DNA of 64,000 nucleotides from Pseudomonas japonica (GTDB lineage: Bacteria; Pseudomonadota; Gammaproteobacteria; Pseudomonadales; Pseudomonadaceae), in assembly GCF_013522925.1 (NCBI RefSeq), contig NZ_JAAMQU010000009.1, positions 1 through 64,000 of the forward strand, written 5' to 3'. A program made the position numbers and the translations under genes. Positions 17,460 through 26,200 of this stretch are shown here, one piece after another; the stretch's first letter is position 1; each line of letters starts with the position of its first letter. Under the pieces are notes generated by a model. It had not been told where the DNA came from. It saw nothing but the letters and a program-made list of their open reading frames with translations, and searched no databases.

Positions 17460-18257
17460 CCGGCGCGCAACGTACAGGTCGATCAGATAGCGCGCGATGG
17501 AGCGCGACGCCGGCAATGGTGGCAGCGCGTCGATGCGGAACCAGCGGGCGTCCTCGATCTCATCCAGCTGAGGAATGATCTCCCCGCTGGCGTACTCGGC
17601 ATGGAAGCCCAGCATCATCGAGTGGGGGAATGGCCAACACTGGCTGCCCATGTACTGGATGTTACGCACCTCCAGGCTTACCTCTTCCCGCACTTCGCGG
17701 ATCACGCATTCCTCGGCGCTTTCGCCCGGCTCGGCGAAACCGGCCAGGGTGCTGTACACGCCGGTGACGAACCGCGGCGACCTTGCCAACAGTATCTCGT
17801 CGCCTCGGGTGATCAGCACGATCATGCTGGGCGAAATGCGCGGGTAGGCGCGCAGCTCGCAGCGGTCGCAGTACATGGCCCGCTCGCCGGCCACCTGCAC
17901 CATGGGCTTGCCACAGCTGCCGCAGAAGCGGTGCTCGCGTGCCCAGGTGCCGATCTGCGCGGCATAGGCCAGCATGCGGTAATGCTCGAAGTCGGTTTGC
18001 AGCATGAACTGCCGCAGCCCCTGCCATTGGCAATTGCTCACCGCTACAGGGCCTTCGAACTCCAGCAAGTACACCGGCTGATCGTCCAGGTAACCTATGC
18101 CGTGCTCGAACAGTATCGGCAGGCCCAGGCCTTTGAGCCAGTCACGGGCGAACAACACACCCTTGCTGTCGAACATGAAGCCCTCGGGGCTTCGGGCCAC
18201 GGCCCAGCCCCCGGTGGGTTCGGTATCCAGTACTGCGGTAGTCCAGCGATGCGCCAT
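17427..18257 (-). CDS. nudC: NAD(+) diphosphatase / NADH pyrophosphatase NudC
   Basis: The enzyme has 276 residues and an N-terminal domain, a four-cysteine zinc site (CGSCGKP and CDRCELR, near residues 115-135) and a C-terminal Nudix domain. The Nudix box [20 protein letters not shown] fits GX5EX7REUXEE. The NADH-specificity motif SQPWPFPxS appears as SQCWPFPHS, with cysteine in place of proline. The enzyme cleaves NAD(H), and possibly NAD-capped RNA, to NMN(H) plus AMP. I start it at ATG 18257 (MAHRW); a TTG two codons upstream is an alternative. Its stop lies inside the 3' end of the TSUP gene. Confidence 0.9.
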   Translation of the reverse strand: MAHRWTTAVLDTEPTGGWAVARSPEGFMFDSKGVLFARDWLKGLGLPILFEHGIGYLDDQPVYLLEFEGPVAVSNCQWQGLRQFMLQTDFEHYRMLAYAAQIGTWAREHRFCGSCGKPMVQVAGERAMYCDRCELRAYPRISPSMIVLITRGDEILLARSPRFVTGVYSTLAGFAEPGESAEECVIREVREEVSLEVRNIQYMGSQCWPFPHSMMLGFHAEYASGEIIPQLDEIEDARWFRIDALPPLPASRSIARYLIDLYVARRSGLPEPVLPG

Positions 18258-18285
18258 GGTCAAAAATCCTGGTAATGCCGTGCGG

Positions 18286-19098
18286 TCAATCCTCGAAGCG
18301 CGCGGCCTGTTTGCTCAGGCTCGCAGCCAATGCCACCCTGAGGTCGCTTCCCTGTAGCATGGCCGCGTTCCAGGTGGCCACGTATTCAAGCCCATCCTCC
18401 ACCGAATGGTCGCGCATGTAGCTCAGCATGCGCTTGGTGCCTGTCACCGCCAGCGGGGACTTCTCCGCGATCTGCTGCGCAACAGCGAACACGCCCTCTT
18501 CCAACGCCTGCGCCGTGGCAAATACCTGATTCACCAGGCCCAGCCGCAACGCTTCTTCAGCGCGGACCTCGCGCCCGGTGTACGCCAGCTCGCGCAGCAT
18601 GCCGTCGCCGATGATGCGCGGCAGGCGTTGCAAGGTGCCCACATCCGCCGCCATCCCCATGTCCACTTCCTTGATCGAGAAGCGGACATCCTCACTGCAG
18701 TAACGCATGTCGCACGTGGCGATCAGGTCTACCGCCCCGCCAATGCAGTAGCCCTGGATGGCGGCAAGTACCGGCTTGCTGCAGCGCTCTACTGCGGTCA
18801 AGGCGGCCTGTAGCGCGAGGATCTTGCGCCGTAGCAAGCGTGCGTTGCGGCCCACATCCGGGCCCAGCTCGGCAGCGACCTGGGCCAGCATCGCCAGGTC
18901 GATACCAGCGCTGAAATGTTCGCCGGCGCCGCTGAGTACCACCGCGCGCACGTCATCGGAGGCATCGAGGGTATCGAATATCTGTTCGATCTCCACCCAG
19001 AACGCAGCGTTCATCGCGTTACGCTTTTCCGCCCGGTTGATCACCACATGGGCAACCGCCCCTCGTCGCTCTACACGAAACGCGCTGTACTCGGTCAT
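18286..19098 (-). CDS. Crotonase-family enzyme, probable delta(3,5)-delta(2,4)-dienoyl-CoA isomerase
   Basis: This 270-residue enoyl-CoA hydratase/isomerase-fold protein has the oxyanion-hole segments [10 protein letters not shown] and [13 protein letters not shown]. The segment [20 protein letters not shown] closely follows mammalian ECH1, where the glutamate in the KEVD context and the aspartate in AAD are the catalytic acid/base pair. That points to isomerisation of 3,5-dienoyl-CoA to 2,4-dienoyl-CoA during oxidation of odd-position unsaturated fatty acids, not simple hydration. It lies 28 bases before nudC and 54 bases after the HAD phosphatase gene, in a minus-strand run. Confidence 0.82.
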   Translation of the reverse strand: MTEYSAFRVERRGAVAHVVINRAEKRNAMNAAFWVEIEQIFDTLDASDDVRAVVLSGAGEHFSAGIDLAMLAQVAAELGPDVGRNARLLRRKILALQAALTAVERCSKPVLAAIQGYCIGGAVDLIATCDMRYCSEDVRFSIKEVDMGMAADVGTLQRLPRIIGDGMLRELAYTGREVRAEEALRLGLVNQVFATAQALEEGVFAVAQQIAEKSPLAVTGTKRMLSYMRDHSVEDGLEYVATWNAAMLQGSDLRVALAASLSKQAARFED

Positions 19099-19152
19099 CG
19101 CCAGGTCCTTGTTGTTATGGAGCGCGGACTATAGCAATCGCTACCGGCCGGG

Positions 19153-19968
19153 TCACCGGAGCACGCGCGGCAGAATGAACCGTTCGATCGCGCTGGCCAC
19201 CCCGTCCTGCTCGTTACTATCAGTGACTACATCCGCCGCCTCGCGTACGTCGGCACTGGCCTGACCCATCGCAATCGCCAGGCCCGCTACCTCGAACATC
19301 GCCACGTCGTTATGCCCATCGCCCAACACCGCGGTTTCCTCCAACGGCACGCCCAGGTGCCGCGCAAGGCGGGCCAACGCTTTGCCTTTGTCTGCTTCCA
19401 GTGCGGTGATGTCCAGGTAGTAAAGCTGGGAGCGGGCGGCATGCGCCTGGCCACCGAGCACTGGCTGAATTGCCGCTTCGAGCTGTTCCAGCAGCGCGTG
19501 GTTCGCGGTGGTGGCGACGATCTTGTCCACCCGGTCCAGGTAGGGCTCAAAATCGGCCACTTGAACAGCGTCATAGCCCAAGGCATGCCGTTCCGTTTCC
19601 AGATGCGCCGCGTCCCGGTTTTTCAGCAGCCAGTCGCCGTCTGCGAACAGCCATACATCCACTGAGTACTCTGCAAAGAAGGCCAACGCCGCCCGCACCG
19701 CCTGGGGCGCGATGGTGTGCGCTTCCAGCAAGCGGCCGTCCGGGTAGACCAGGTTGCCCCCGTTGAAGCCGGCGATCGGTGCGGTCACACCCAGCAAGCG
19801 GGCCTGTTCGAGCATCGCCCGCGGTGGGCGGCTGCTGGCCAGGGTAAAAGTCGCGCCGGCCGCCTGGAGTTTGCGTACGGCTTCCACCACTGCTGGCGTG
19901 AGGCTGTGATCGCGGCGCAGCAAGGTGCCGTCCATGTCGCTGAGGACCAGCCTGATCGGCGCGCTCAT
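19153..19968 (-). CDS. Cof-type HAD-IIB phosphatase
   Basis: The 271-residue haloacid-dehalogenase-like hydrolase has motif I DMDGTLL with the nucleophilic aspartate, motif II as TLASSRPP, a lysine in ADKGKAL, and motif IV as GDGHNDVAMFEVAG. This is the IIB cap (Cof) subfamily, which dephosphorylates sugar phosphates and other small phosphates. The start ATG overlaps the zwf stop by four bases (ATGA), so it is translationally coupled to glucose-6-phosphate dehydrogenase. That suggests a sugar-phosphate or lactone-phosphate clean-up role. It is not 6-phosphogluconolactonase, which belongs to a different fold. Confidence 0.85.
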   Translation of the reverse strand: MSAPIRLVLSDMDGTLLRRDHSLTPAVVEAVRKLQAAGATFTLASSRPPRAMLEQARLLGVTAPIAGFNGGNLVYPDGRLLEAHTIAPQAVRAALAFFAEYSVDVWLFADGDWLLKNRDAAHLETERHALGYDAVQVADFEPYLDRVDKIVATTANHALLEQLEAAIQPVLGGQAHAARSQLYYLDITALEADKGKALARLARHLGVPLEETAVLGDGHNDVAMFEVAGLAIAMGQASADVREAADVVTDSNEQDGVASAIERFILPRVLR

Positions 19969-21476
19969 CCGAGGGAATGCCAGGTACGGCCTTCACGGGC
20001 CAGCAATTGATCCGCGGCCGCCGGGCCATCGCTGCCGGCAGGGTACTCGCTCAAACCGCCCTGCTCGCGCCAGGCGTCCAGAAACGGCTGCACGGCCCGC
20101 CACCCGTTCTCGATGTTGTCCGCACGCTGGAACAACGTCTGGTCGCCAATGAAGCAGTCGTATAGCAACGTTTCGTAGCCGGTCGAGGGTTGCATCTGGA
20201 AGAAGTCCTTGTAGGCGAAGCCCAGCTTCACGTTGTCGATTATCAGGGCCGGGCCTGGGCGCTTGGCCTGCAGGTCGAACCACATGCCTTCGTCAGGCTG
20301 GATCTGCATATGCAGGAAGTTGGGCTTGATGTAGTCCACGTTGGTATCGCGGAACTGCGCATAAGGCGCCGGCTTGAAGCAGATGGCGATCTCGGTGTCC
20401 CGCACGCTCAGCCGCTTGCCGGTACGCAGGTAGAAGGGCACACCCATCCAGCGCCAGTTATCGATCATCACCTTGAGGGCCACGTAGGTTTCGGTGCGGC
20501 TGTCGGGCGCTACCCGGTCCTCTTCACGGTAACCCTTCATGCCCTTGTCCCCGGCCGCATACTGCGCACGCACGGAATTGGCTAGCGCTTCCTCGGTCGT
20601 CCAGGGCCGGATGGCACCGATCACCTTGGCCTTTTCGCCGCGCACGGCGTCCGCCCCGAACGCAGCCGGGGGTTCCATCGCAACCATGGCGAGCAACTGG
20701 AACAGGTGGTTGGGGACCATGTCCCGTAGCGCACCAATGCTGTCATAGAACCCACCGCGGGTTTCCACCCCCACGGCTTCGGCCGCAGTGATCTGTACGT
20801 GATCGATGTAATGGTTGTTCCAGAAGGCCTCGAAGATACCGTTGGAGAAGCGGTTGACCATGATGTTCTGCACGGTCTCCTTCCCCAGGTAATGGTCGAT
20901 TCGGTAGATCTGGGACTCGCTCATCACGTCCAGCAGCTGGGTATTGAGCGCCTGGGCGGTTTCAAGGTCGGAGCCGAACGGTTTCTCCACCACCACACGC
21001 CGGTAGGCATTGGGCTGTTCATAGAGCAGGCCGGCACGCGCCAGGCGCTGTGAAACTTCGGTGAAAAACCGCGGCGACGTCGCCAGGTAAAACACCGCAT
21101 TGCCCGTGGCGGTGGCCTGAAGGGTGCGACCCAGGGTCTGGTAGGTTTCGTCGTTGGTGAAGTCCCCGGTCACGTAACTGATGCGCTTGGCCAAGGGCTC
21201 CCACACAGCAGGATCGATGATGGTGTCTTCGGCTTGCTCAGGGTGGCGGGCACGGGCCTGATCGATGATGAAAGACTTGAGACGTTCGGCGAACTCGGTA
21301 TCGCTGACTTCGTTGTGGTCAACGCCCACGATATGCAGGTGGGGGTCCAGCAGCCCATCACGGGCCAGGTTGTACACCGCCGGCATCAGCAGGCGTTTTA
21401 CCAGGTCGCCATGGGCGCCAAAGAGAAACAGGGTAGCCGAGGGTGCCGGCTCGGCCGTGGTTTTGCCTCGCTTCAT
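19965..21476 (-). CDS. zwf: Glucose-6-phosphate 1-dehydrogenase
   Basis: The enzyme has 503 residues, normal for Zwf. The nucleotide-binding motif is LFGAHGDLVKRLLMP, the active-site motif RIDHYLGKE contains the substrate-binding lysine and the catalytic histidine is nearby; VVVEKPFGSDL supplies another conserved lysine. It oxidises glucose-6-phosphate to 6-phosphogluconolactone with NAD(P)+. Pseudomonads carry several zwf copies; this one, next to gnd and separate from the edd-glk-zwf-pgl group, matches the zwfB type. ATG 21476 (MKRGKTTAEP) is chosen over an upstream extension without family similarity. The order gnd-zwf-HAD on the minus strand suggests one operon. Confidence 0.93.
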   Translation of the reverse strand: MKRGKTTAEPAPSATLFLFGAHGDLVKRLLMPAVYNLARDGLLDPHLHIVGVDHNEVSDTEFAERLKSFIIDQARARHPEQAEDTIIDPAVWEPLAKRISYVTGDFTNDETYQTLGRTLQATATGNAVFYLATSPRFFTEVSQRLARAGLLYEQPNAYRRVVVEKPFGSDLETAQALNTQLLDVMSESQIYRIDHYLGKETVQNIMVNRFSNGIFEAFWNNHYIDHVQITAAEAVGVETRGGFYDSIGALRDMVPNHLFQLLAMVAMEPPAAFGADAVRGEKAKVIGAIRPWTTEEALANSVRAQYAAGDKGMKGYREEDRVAPDSRTETYVALKVMIDNWRWMGVPFYLRTGKRLSVRDTEIAICFKPAPYAQFRDTNVDYIKPNFLHMQIQPDEGMWFDLQAKRPGPALIIDNVKLGFAYKDFFQMQPSTGYETLLYDCFIGDQTLFQRADNIENGWRAVQPFLDAWREQGGLSEYPAGSDGPAAADQLLAREGRTWHSLG

Positions 21477-21579
21477 ACAGCTGTCTCCAGCGCTGATGGG
21501 CATACGCTGCACGGCCAGTGGCGCGAGCAACGGCAAGTCACCCGGGCTGTGGCGCGCCGCCAGAGCCCGGGTGTTGGAA

Positions 21580-22557
21580 CTACTTCTTCACTTCGATGTG
21601 ACCACCGAAGCCAAAACGCATGGCCGACAGCATCTTGTCGCCATAGGTGGCTTCCTGGCGGGAGCGGAAGCGCGCGAACAACGAACTGGCCAGCACCGGG
21701 ACCGGAACGGCCTGTTCCACGGCTGCGTCGATGGTCCAACGGCCTTCGCCGCTGTCGGACACCGAGCCCGAGTAACCGGCAAGTTCAGGGTCCGACACCA
21801 ACGCGTCAGCGGTGAGGTCCAGCAACCAGGAGGACACCACACTGCCCCGGCGCCATACCTCGGCGATGTCGGCCAGGTTCAGGTCGTAGCGCTGGTCTTC
21901 CGGCAGCTGGGTCGAATTCTTGGTCTTGAGAATGTCGAAGCCTTCGGCGAAGGCCTGCATCATGCCGTACTCGATGCCGTTGTGAATCATCTTCACAAAG
22001 TGGCCAGCGCCAGCAGGGCCTGCGTGGATGTACCCCTTCTCGGCACGAATGTGGTCGGCCTCGCGGCCCTTGGTACGCGGGATTTCACCCACGCCCGGCG
22101 CGAGCGTTTCGAACAGCGGTTCGAGGCGTTCGAAAACAGCCGTCTCGGCGCCGATCATCATGCAGTAGCCGCGGTCCAGCCCCCACACGCCACCCGAGGT
22201 GCCGACGTCCACGTAGTGCAGTTGTTTCTCCAGCAAGGCCTTGGCGCGGCGGGCGTCGTCCTTGTAGAAGGTGTTGCCACCGTCGATGATCACGTCGTCC
22301 GGCTCGAGCAGGCCGGCCAGTTCATTGATGGTGTCTTCGGTCGGCGCGCCGGCGGGCAGCATTACCCATACCGCGCGAGGCCGCTCGAGGTTGGCGACGA
22401 GGTCTTCCAGGCTGTGCGCCCCCTTGGCGCCTTCCGGCTCGAGCGCTTGCACGGCTTGCGCGTTGCGGTCGTATACCACCGTGTGATGGCCGTTACGCAT
22501 GAGGCGTCGTGAAATATTCCCACCCATGCGACCCAGTCCCACGATTCCCAATTGCAT
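21580..22557 (-). CDS. gnd: 6-phosphogluconate dehydrogenase, decarboxylating (short NAD-type)
   Basis: This is a 325-residue enzyme of the short GntZ/YqeC type, not the 470-residue NADP enzyme. The nucleotide-binding motif is [13 protein letters not shown]; the loop after the second strand reads VYDRNAQ. An aspartate at this position, rather than the N-R-T of NADP enzymes, favours NAD+. Catalytic motifs are [15 protein letters not shown] and [16 protein letters not shown] with Lys and Asn. It converts 6-phosphogluconate to ribulose-5-phosphate, CO2 and NADH. It starts at ATG 22557 after a CTGGAG-type ribosome site, 103 bases before zwf. Confidence 0.9.
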   Translation of the reverse strand: MQLGIVGLGRMGGNISRRLMRNGHHTVVYDRNAQAVQALEPEGAKGAHSLEDLVANLERPRAVWVMLPAGAPTEDTINELAGLLEPDDVIIDGGNTFYKDDARRAKALLEKQLHYVDVGTSGGVWGLDRGYCMMIGAETAVFERLEPLFETLAPGVGEIPRTKGREADHIRAEKGYIHAGPAGAGHFVKMIHNGIEYGMMQAFAEGFDILKTKNSTQLPEDQRYDLNLADIAEVWRRGSVVSSWLLDLTADALVSDPELAGYSGSVSDSGEGRWTIDAAVEQAVPVPVLASSLFARFRSRQEATYGDKMLSAMRFGFGGHIEVKK

Positions 22558-22870
22558 GCCGGTAACTCCAGAAAATGTAAGAAAAGCCGTAACAGCTTAT
22601 AGCAGCCCGCCGCTGAAGGTTAGTCCGAAGCGCCTGCGGAAGGTTTCAGCCCTCTGCGTAAAAGTTCCCGACAAGCGGTAAACCGTCTCAAACCCGCGCG
22701 CGACGTGGCTTTGGCGTCATTTACCTGCCGGAAGCCGCGACAACGTTGAAATAAAAAGTTCCCAAGCGGCCCTAAAGAAATCAGAATCGGAGCCGATCAA
22801 GGACATAACCCGGCGGGGAACACCCCACGAGGTCAGCCCTTAACGTAGTGATCCGCCATCGAGGTGTGCA
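22558..22870. other. Divergent intergenic region between gnd and the small coiled-coil gene
   Basis: The 313-base region has no gene. It contains a FliA-like promoter at 22773-22799 and a near-direct repeat: TAAAAGTTCCCGACAAGCGG at 22659 and TAAAAAGTTCCCAAGCGG at 22752, about 93 bases apart. A weak TATAAG (complement of 22596-22601) could serve gnd. I see no riboswitch-like structure. Confidence 0.5.
22773..22799 (+). promoter_or_regulatory. FliA (sigma-28)-type promoter
   Basis: TAAAG at 22773-22777 and GCCGATCA at 22792-22799 are separated by 14 bases. The sigma-28 consensus is TAAAGTTT-N11-GCCGATAA, which has the same spacing; the -10 differs at one position. The start point would be near 22806, about 65 bases before the ATG at 22871. 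Confidence 0.6.
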
Positions 22871-23053
22871 ATGGGTAACGTAGTCGTAGCCAAACAACCC
22901 CAAACGCTGTACGTCACAATCCGTCGTGACGAGTTGCACGACCTCAAGGCCGAGCGCGACCAGCTCAAGCGTAAAGTCGCCCAGTTGAGCGCCATGCTCT
23001 CCCAGGCTACCCACGGCGCTCTCGACTTCGTGCCCACCGCGCGTATCGCCTGA
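22871..23053 (+). CDS. Small coiled-coil protein, probably FliA-dependent
   Basis: This 60-residue protein is predicted to form a single coiled coil in its middle (RRDELHDLKAERDQLKRKVA, with heptad leucines), preceded by a short beta-like stretch (TLYVTIRR). There is no signal peptide, membrane helix or domain that I recognise. A good FliA-type promoter lies about 70 bases upstream and a strong hairpin follows the stop, so it looks like a monocistronic gene of the motility regulon. The ribosome site is poor (GAGGTGTGCA before the ATG). The role is unknown; a small adaptor or signalling partner is possible. Confidence 0.65.
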   Translation: MGNVVVAKQPQTLYVTIRRDELHDLKAERDQLKRKVAQLSAMLSQATHGALDFVPTARIA

Positions 23054-23063
23054 TGCCGCGAAG

Positions 23064-23090
23064 CCGGCACGGCATCTACTGCCGTGCCGG
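23064..23090. terminator. Bidirectional hairpin terminator
   Basis: CCGGCACGGCA (23064-23074) pairs perfectly with TGCCGTGCCGG (23080-23090) around the loop TCTAC, an 11-base-pair stem. It lies between two converging genes, 10 bases after the small coiled-coil gene's stop and just beyond the giant gene's end at 23102. No long T-run is present on either side. Confidence 0.7.
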
Positions 23091-23101
23091 ACGCTCGCCA
23101 G

Positions 23102-23247
23102 TCAGGGGCGGTTCAGAAACAACTCCCTTGCCGCTACAGGATCGATTCGGCTTCGATAGATCTTAAGCACGTCTGCATCCGAGGCCGCTTGCGCCAGCTG
23201 GGCTTGTAGCCCGGTAAAACGCTGGCTCACCGTTTTCAAATGCGCCC
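23102..23247 (-). pseudogene. Out-of-frame C-terminal end of the giant gene
   Basis: Translated in the +1-shifted frame, these bases give AHLKTVSQRFTGLQ and finish IYRSRIDPVAARELF. That is the conserved end of the neighbouring paralogue (AHLKTVTQRFDGYQ, IYRSRIDLTAARRLF). The main reading frame leaves this frame at the CCC run 23245-23247 (GGG on the coding strand). Removing one G would restore YVAAHLK, matching FTAAHLK of the paralogue. So this is the severed tail of the 23163-27656 gene, cut off by a one-base insertion or a sequencing error. Confidence 0.75.
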
Positions 23248-26200
23248 GCCACATATTGGCTATCCGCTGCATCAAGGCTGGCATAGTGGAAATGCGCATA
23301 CCACAGCACAGTGCCGTTCGGCTCCCGTATGGCGTATTCCTGCACAAGGTCTTTCCGCTTGCCCTGCCCCTTGAGCGCAACCCGGCTACCTGATCGTTCC
23401 ACCCGCGCTTCTCTTTCCTGCACCAGGTAGCGCACTCGTTCTGCCGTTGGCAGGGCCGCCTTGGTAAGCCGGATCCGCAAGGTCCGTCCCTGGCTGATCA
23501 ACCGCGCCGCCATGTCACGAAGCGCCCGAGCCTTGCGTTCGGCACTACCCCAGGCTTCGACCGCCACATCGGTTTCATTGCGATGGGTGAGCCCGCCCTC
23601 GATCCTGTCGGCAAGATCCGCCAGGTTTCGAGCAGAGCCAGTCAATAGCTCTTCCAGTTCCAGCGGGATGCGGGTAACCCGGGCCAATCTTGGCGCCTGC
23701 TGCAGTTGTCGGGTGGCGCCTTCGAGCTGGCGATCAGCCTCCTCGGCGAGGCGCTCCAGGTCGTCATGCGGCCCTCGATTGGAGGGTGACGCTGCGGCAG
23801 GCGGCTGCTCGACCCAATCACCGTGGGCCGGGTCTTGTTCAAAGCGGGCAACCACCGTGTTATCCAGCGGGGACACCACCTCCGCGATTTCCTCGGCAGG
23901 CTTTTCAGGCTTGGCACGCACCCTGGCGACCACGGCGCCCCGCGTGCGGGTGCGGATCACCCTGCGCCCTCCATGGGCCGCCCCGGCAGAAGGGTGGGCC
24001 GGCGCCGGAGTGGGCGCGGTGGCCTCCCGAAGCAGGCGTCCAAGCCAGGCTTCAGCGTCTGCTTGCAGAGCCGCGAGCATCTCGGACAGCCTATCCAATG
24101 CTGAAGAAACATATTCGGGGCGCAGGGTCTGCCGCAGCCATTGCAGGGTGTCTTCCGCCGCCTGATAGGTATGGATCACCCCATCGAGAAGCTCCAGGGC
24201 AGCGCCGCGCGCAAGCGCGGTATCAAGCGTCATTTCCTTGTGGGTGTTCAGCCCCAGCGTCAGCGGCTTCATGGCCTCGTGAACACTTCGCCGAACGCTG
24301 TCATCCCCCACCATCGGTTCTTCCATCAGGCTCAATTCGGTGTATACGCTCAAAGCCCTGTATTCGATAAGCTGCCGAAACGTCGCCATCTTCGGTTCCA
24401 GTGCTGCCAGGGCGGCTCGACCGGCCACCGGTATTTCACCCAGCTTGCGCATCCGTTCATCCAGCCGCATGCGCCAGCGAACACCTGCATCGGCAACGTC
24501 CTGGTATTCATGAAGAAACGCAAACCAGGCCGTAACCTCGGCCGGCTGCATGACCTCATCCCCCTGGAACGCCGGCGCGCTCACTTGAGCTGCGTTCAGC
24601 TGGTCCATCAACAGGTCGCGGTTAAGGCTAAGGTAGTAAGCACACAGGTTGGCTTCGGCAGTGAGAGCGACAGTCAGTTCCTTGCCGCGCTCCGGCATGG
24701 CGACCTCGGCACTGATACCCTCATACTCTTCTCGCAGGCCGGCGCACGTATCCAGTGCCTGCGACACGCGGGCTGCTTCTTCGAGCCGGCGAGCGTGGGC
24801 GGCACCGGTGTTGCCGGCACTGATCGCAGCGCTGATGGCCTTATCACCCTCCACTCCCGCTGCACGCACCACGCGATAGGTCCGTTCAATTTCGCTGAGG
24901 CATTGCCTCGCGCGCTCACGCCTTTGTCGATTGAGTTCACGCTGCTGCTCGATCCTGCGCTTGGGGGCTCCGCCCCGTAGCCGGAGCCGCAGGTCCAGGC
25001 GCCAACGCCCCGCTTCGTCGCGACGCAGCCAAGGGCCATTTGCCTCCCCTGACACTGGGTCCAGCACAACGGCTTCGCCATTCCCGGGTGCCACCTCGAA
25101 CAACGCGCCATCGATCCAGGCAAGCCAACGGCGATCATCCTGCAACAATCCTTTCAGCGGGCCGGCAGGCACCTGTGGCGGGAGGTCTGTGGGGCGAGGC
25201 GTGGCCAGCTGGTGCAGGCGCTGCCGCAGCGCCGCGTTCAATGCCATGGTCGCCGTACCCCAGCCTGCTTCAAGCACCACGCGTTCCGGCAAAGCAGTGG
25301 GGGACGCATGGCCAGTTACCATTTCAACATTGCCCGTCGAGGAAGGGGTTCCGAGGGTTCGGGTTGACGCTTCGCTGACGAGGGCCAGGGCAATATCAAA
25401 CAGCAATTCATCCACACCGGAATCCGGCGGAGTGTCGACGGTGCCAACCCCATTGAAATGCTCATCCAGTGCATGCCCTATCTGTATCAGCCAGCCAGCC
25501 GTGGCGGCGGGGCCGCTGAGAAAAGGCGTGACTTGATTAAACATAAGCCAACCCACCTCTCGGGCGGAAATCCAGAAGCTTTCCTGGTTCGACACGGTCT
25601 GCCGGTCGGCGGCCAGCGTGAGTGCGTCCACTACCCCTTCATAAAACGCATCCAGCGGATTGCCTTGCACCGGCACCGGCGTCACCGTGGCGGGCGTGAT
25701 AGTGGGCATCGGGGAAAATTCATCGCCCTGGCCAAAGCGCAGCCAGTGTGGGGCACGCAACCCGCCGTTGCGATAACGCGTCTGGGCCATTTCGCTCAGC
25801 CAGCTCAGAACCATTTGACGAAGTTGCGGTTCGTCCATGATGGCCTCCATGAGCTTTCCACGGCTTTGAAACTGCCTCAGCGGTTGCGAAGCCAGTGGAG
25901 CGTAAAGCACGACGGTATCGCTGGCTTCGGGCTGGTGCAGTAAAAACATCCCGGTAGCGATGTCCGGAGGGAGGCCGATAGCAGCTTCAAGCCCTAACCT
26001 GGCAACTTTTGGGCGAGGTAGTTCGTTGTCAGGCACGAAACTGCGACGCACCAACGCGACACCCTGCTCGTCGAAGCCACATTCCTGCTTGAGCCGAAGC
26101 TCCAGCGCCAGCAACGGCACTTGCGCCGCGACCATTGCCTTGAAGGTGTGCCGCCGCCGAGCCGCCTCCTCGCCAGTTGTCAGCGCCCCGTGCAGCAACT

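Noticed and set aside
23241..23250. Programmed ribosomal frameshift at the end of the second giant gene
   Set aside because: The GCGGGCG context is not a known slippery heptamer and the repair needs a +1 shift without a rare codon or stimulatory stop, so mutation or a base-call error is simpler.
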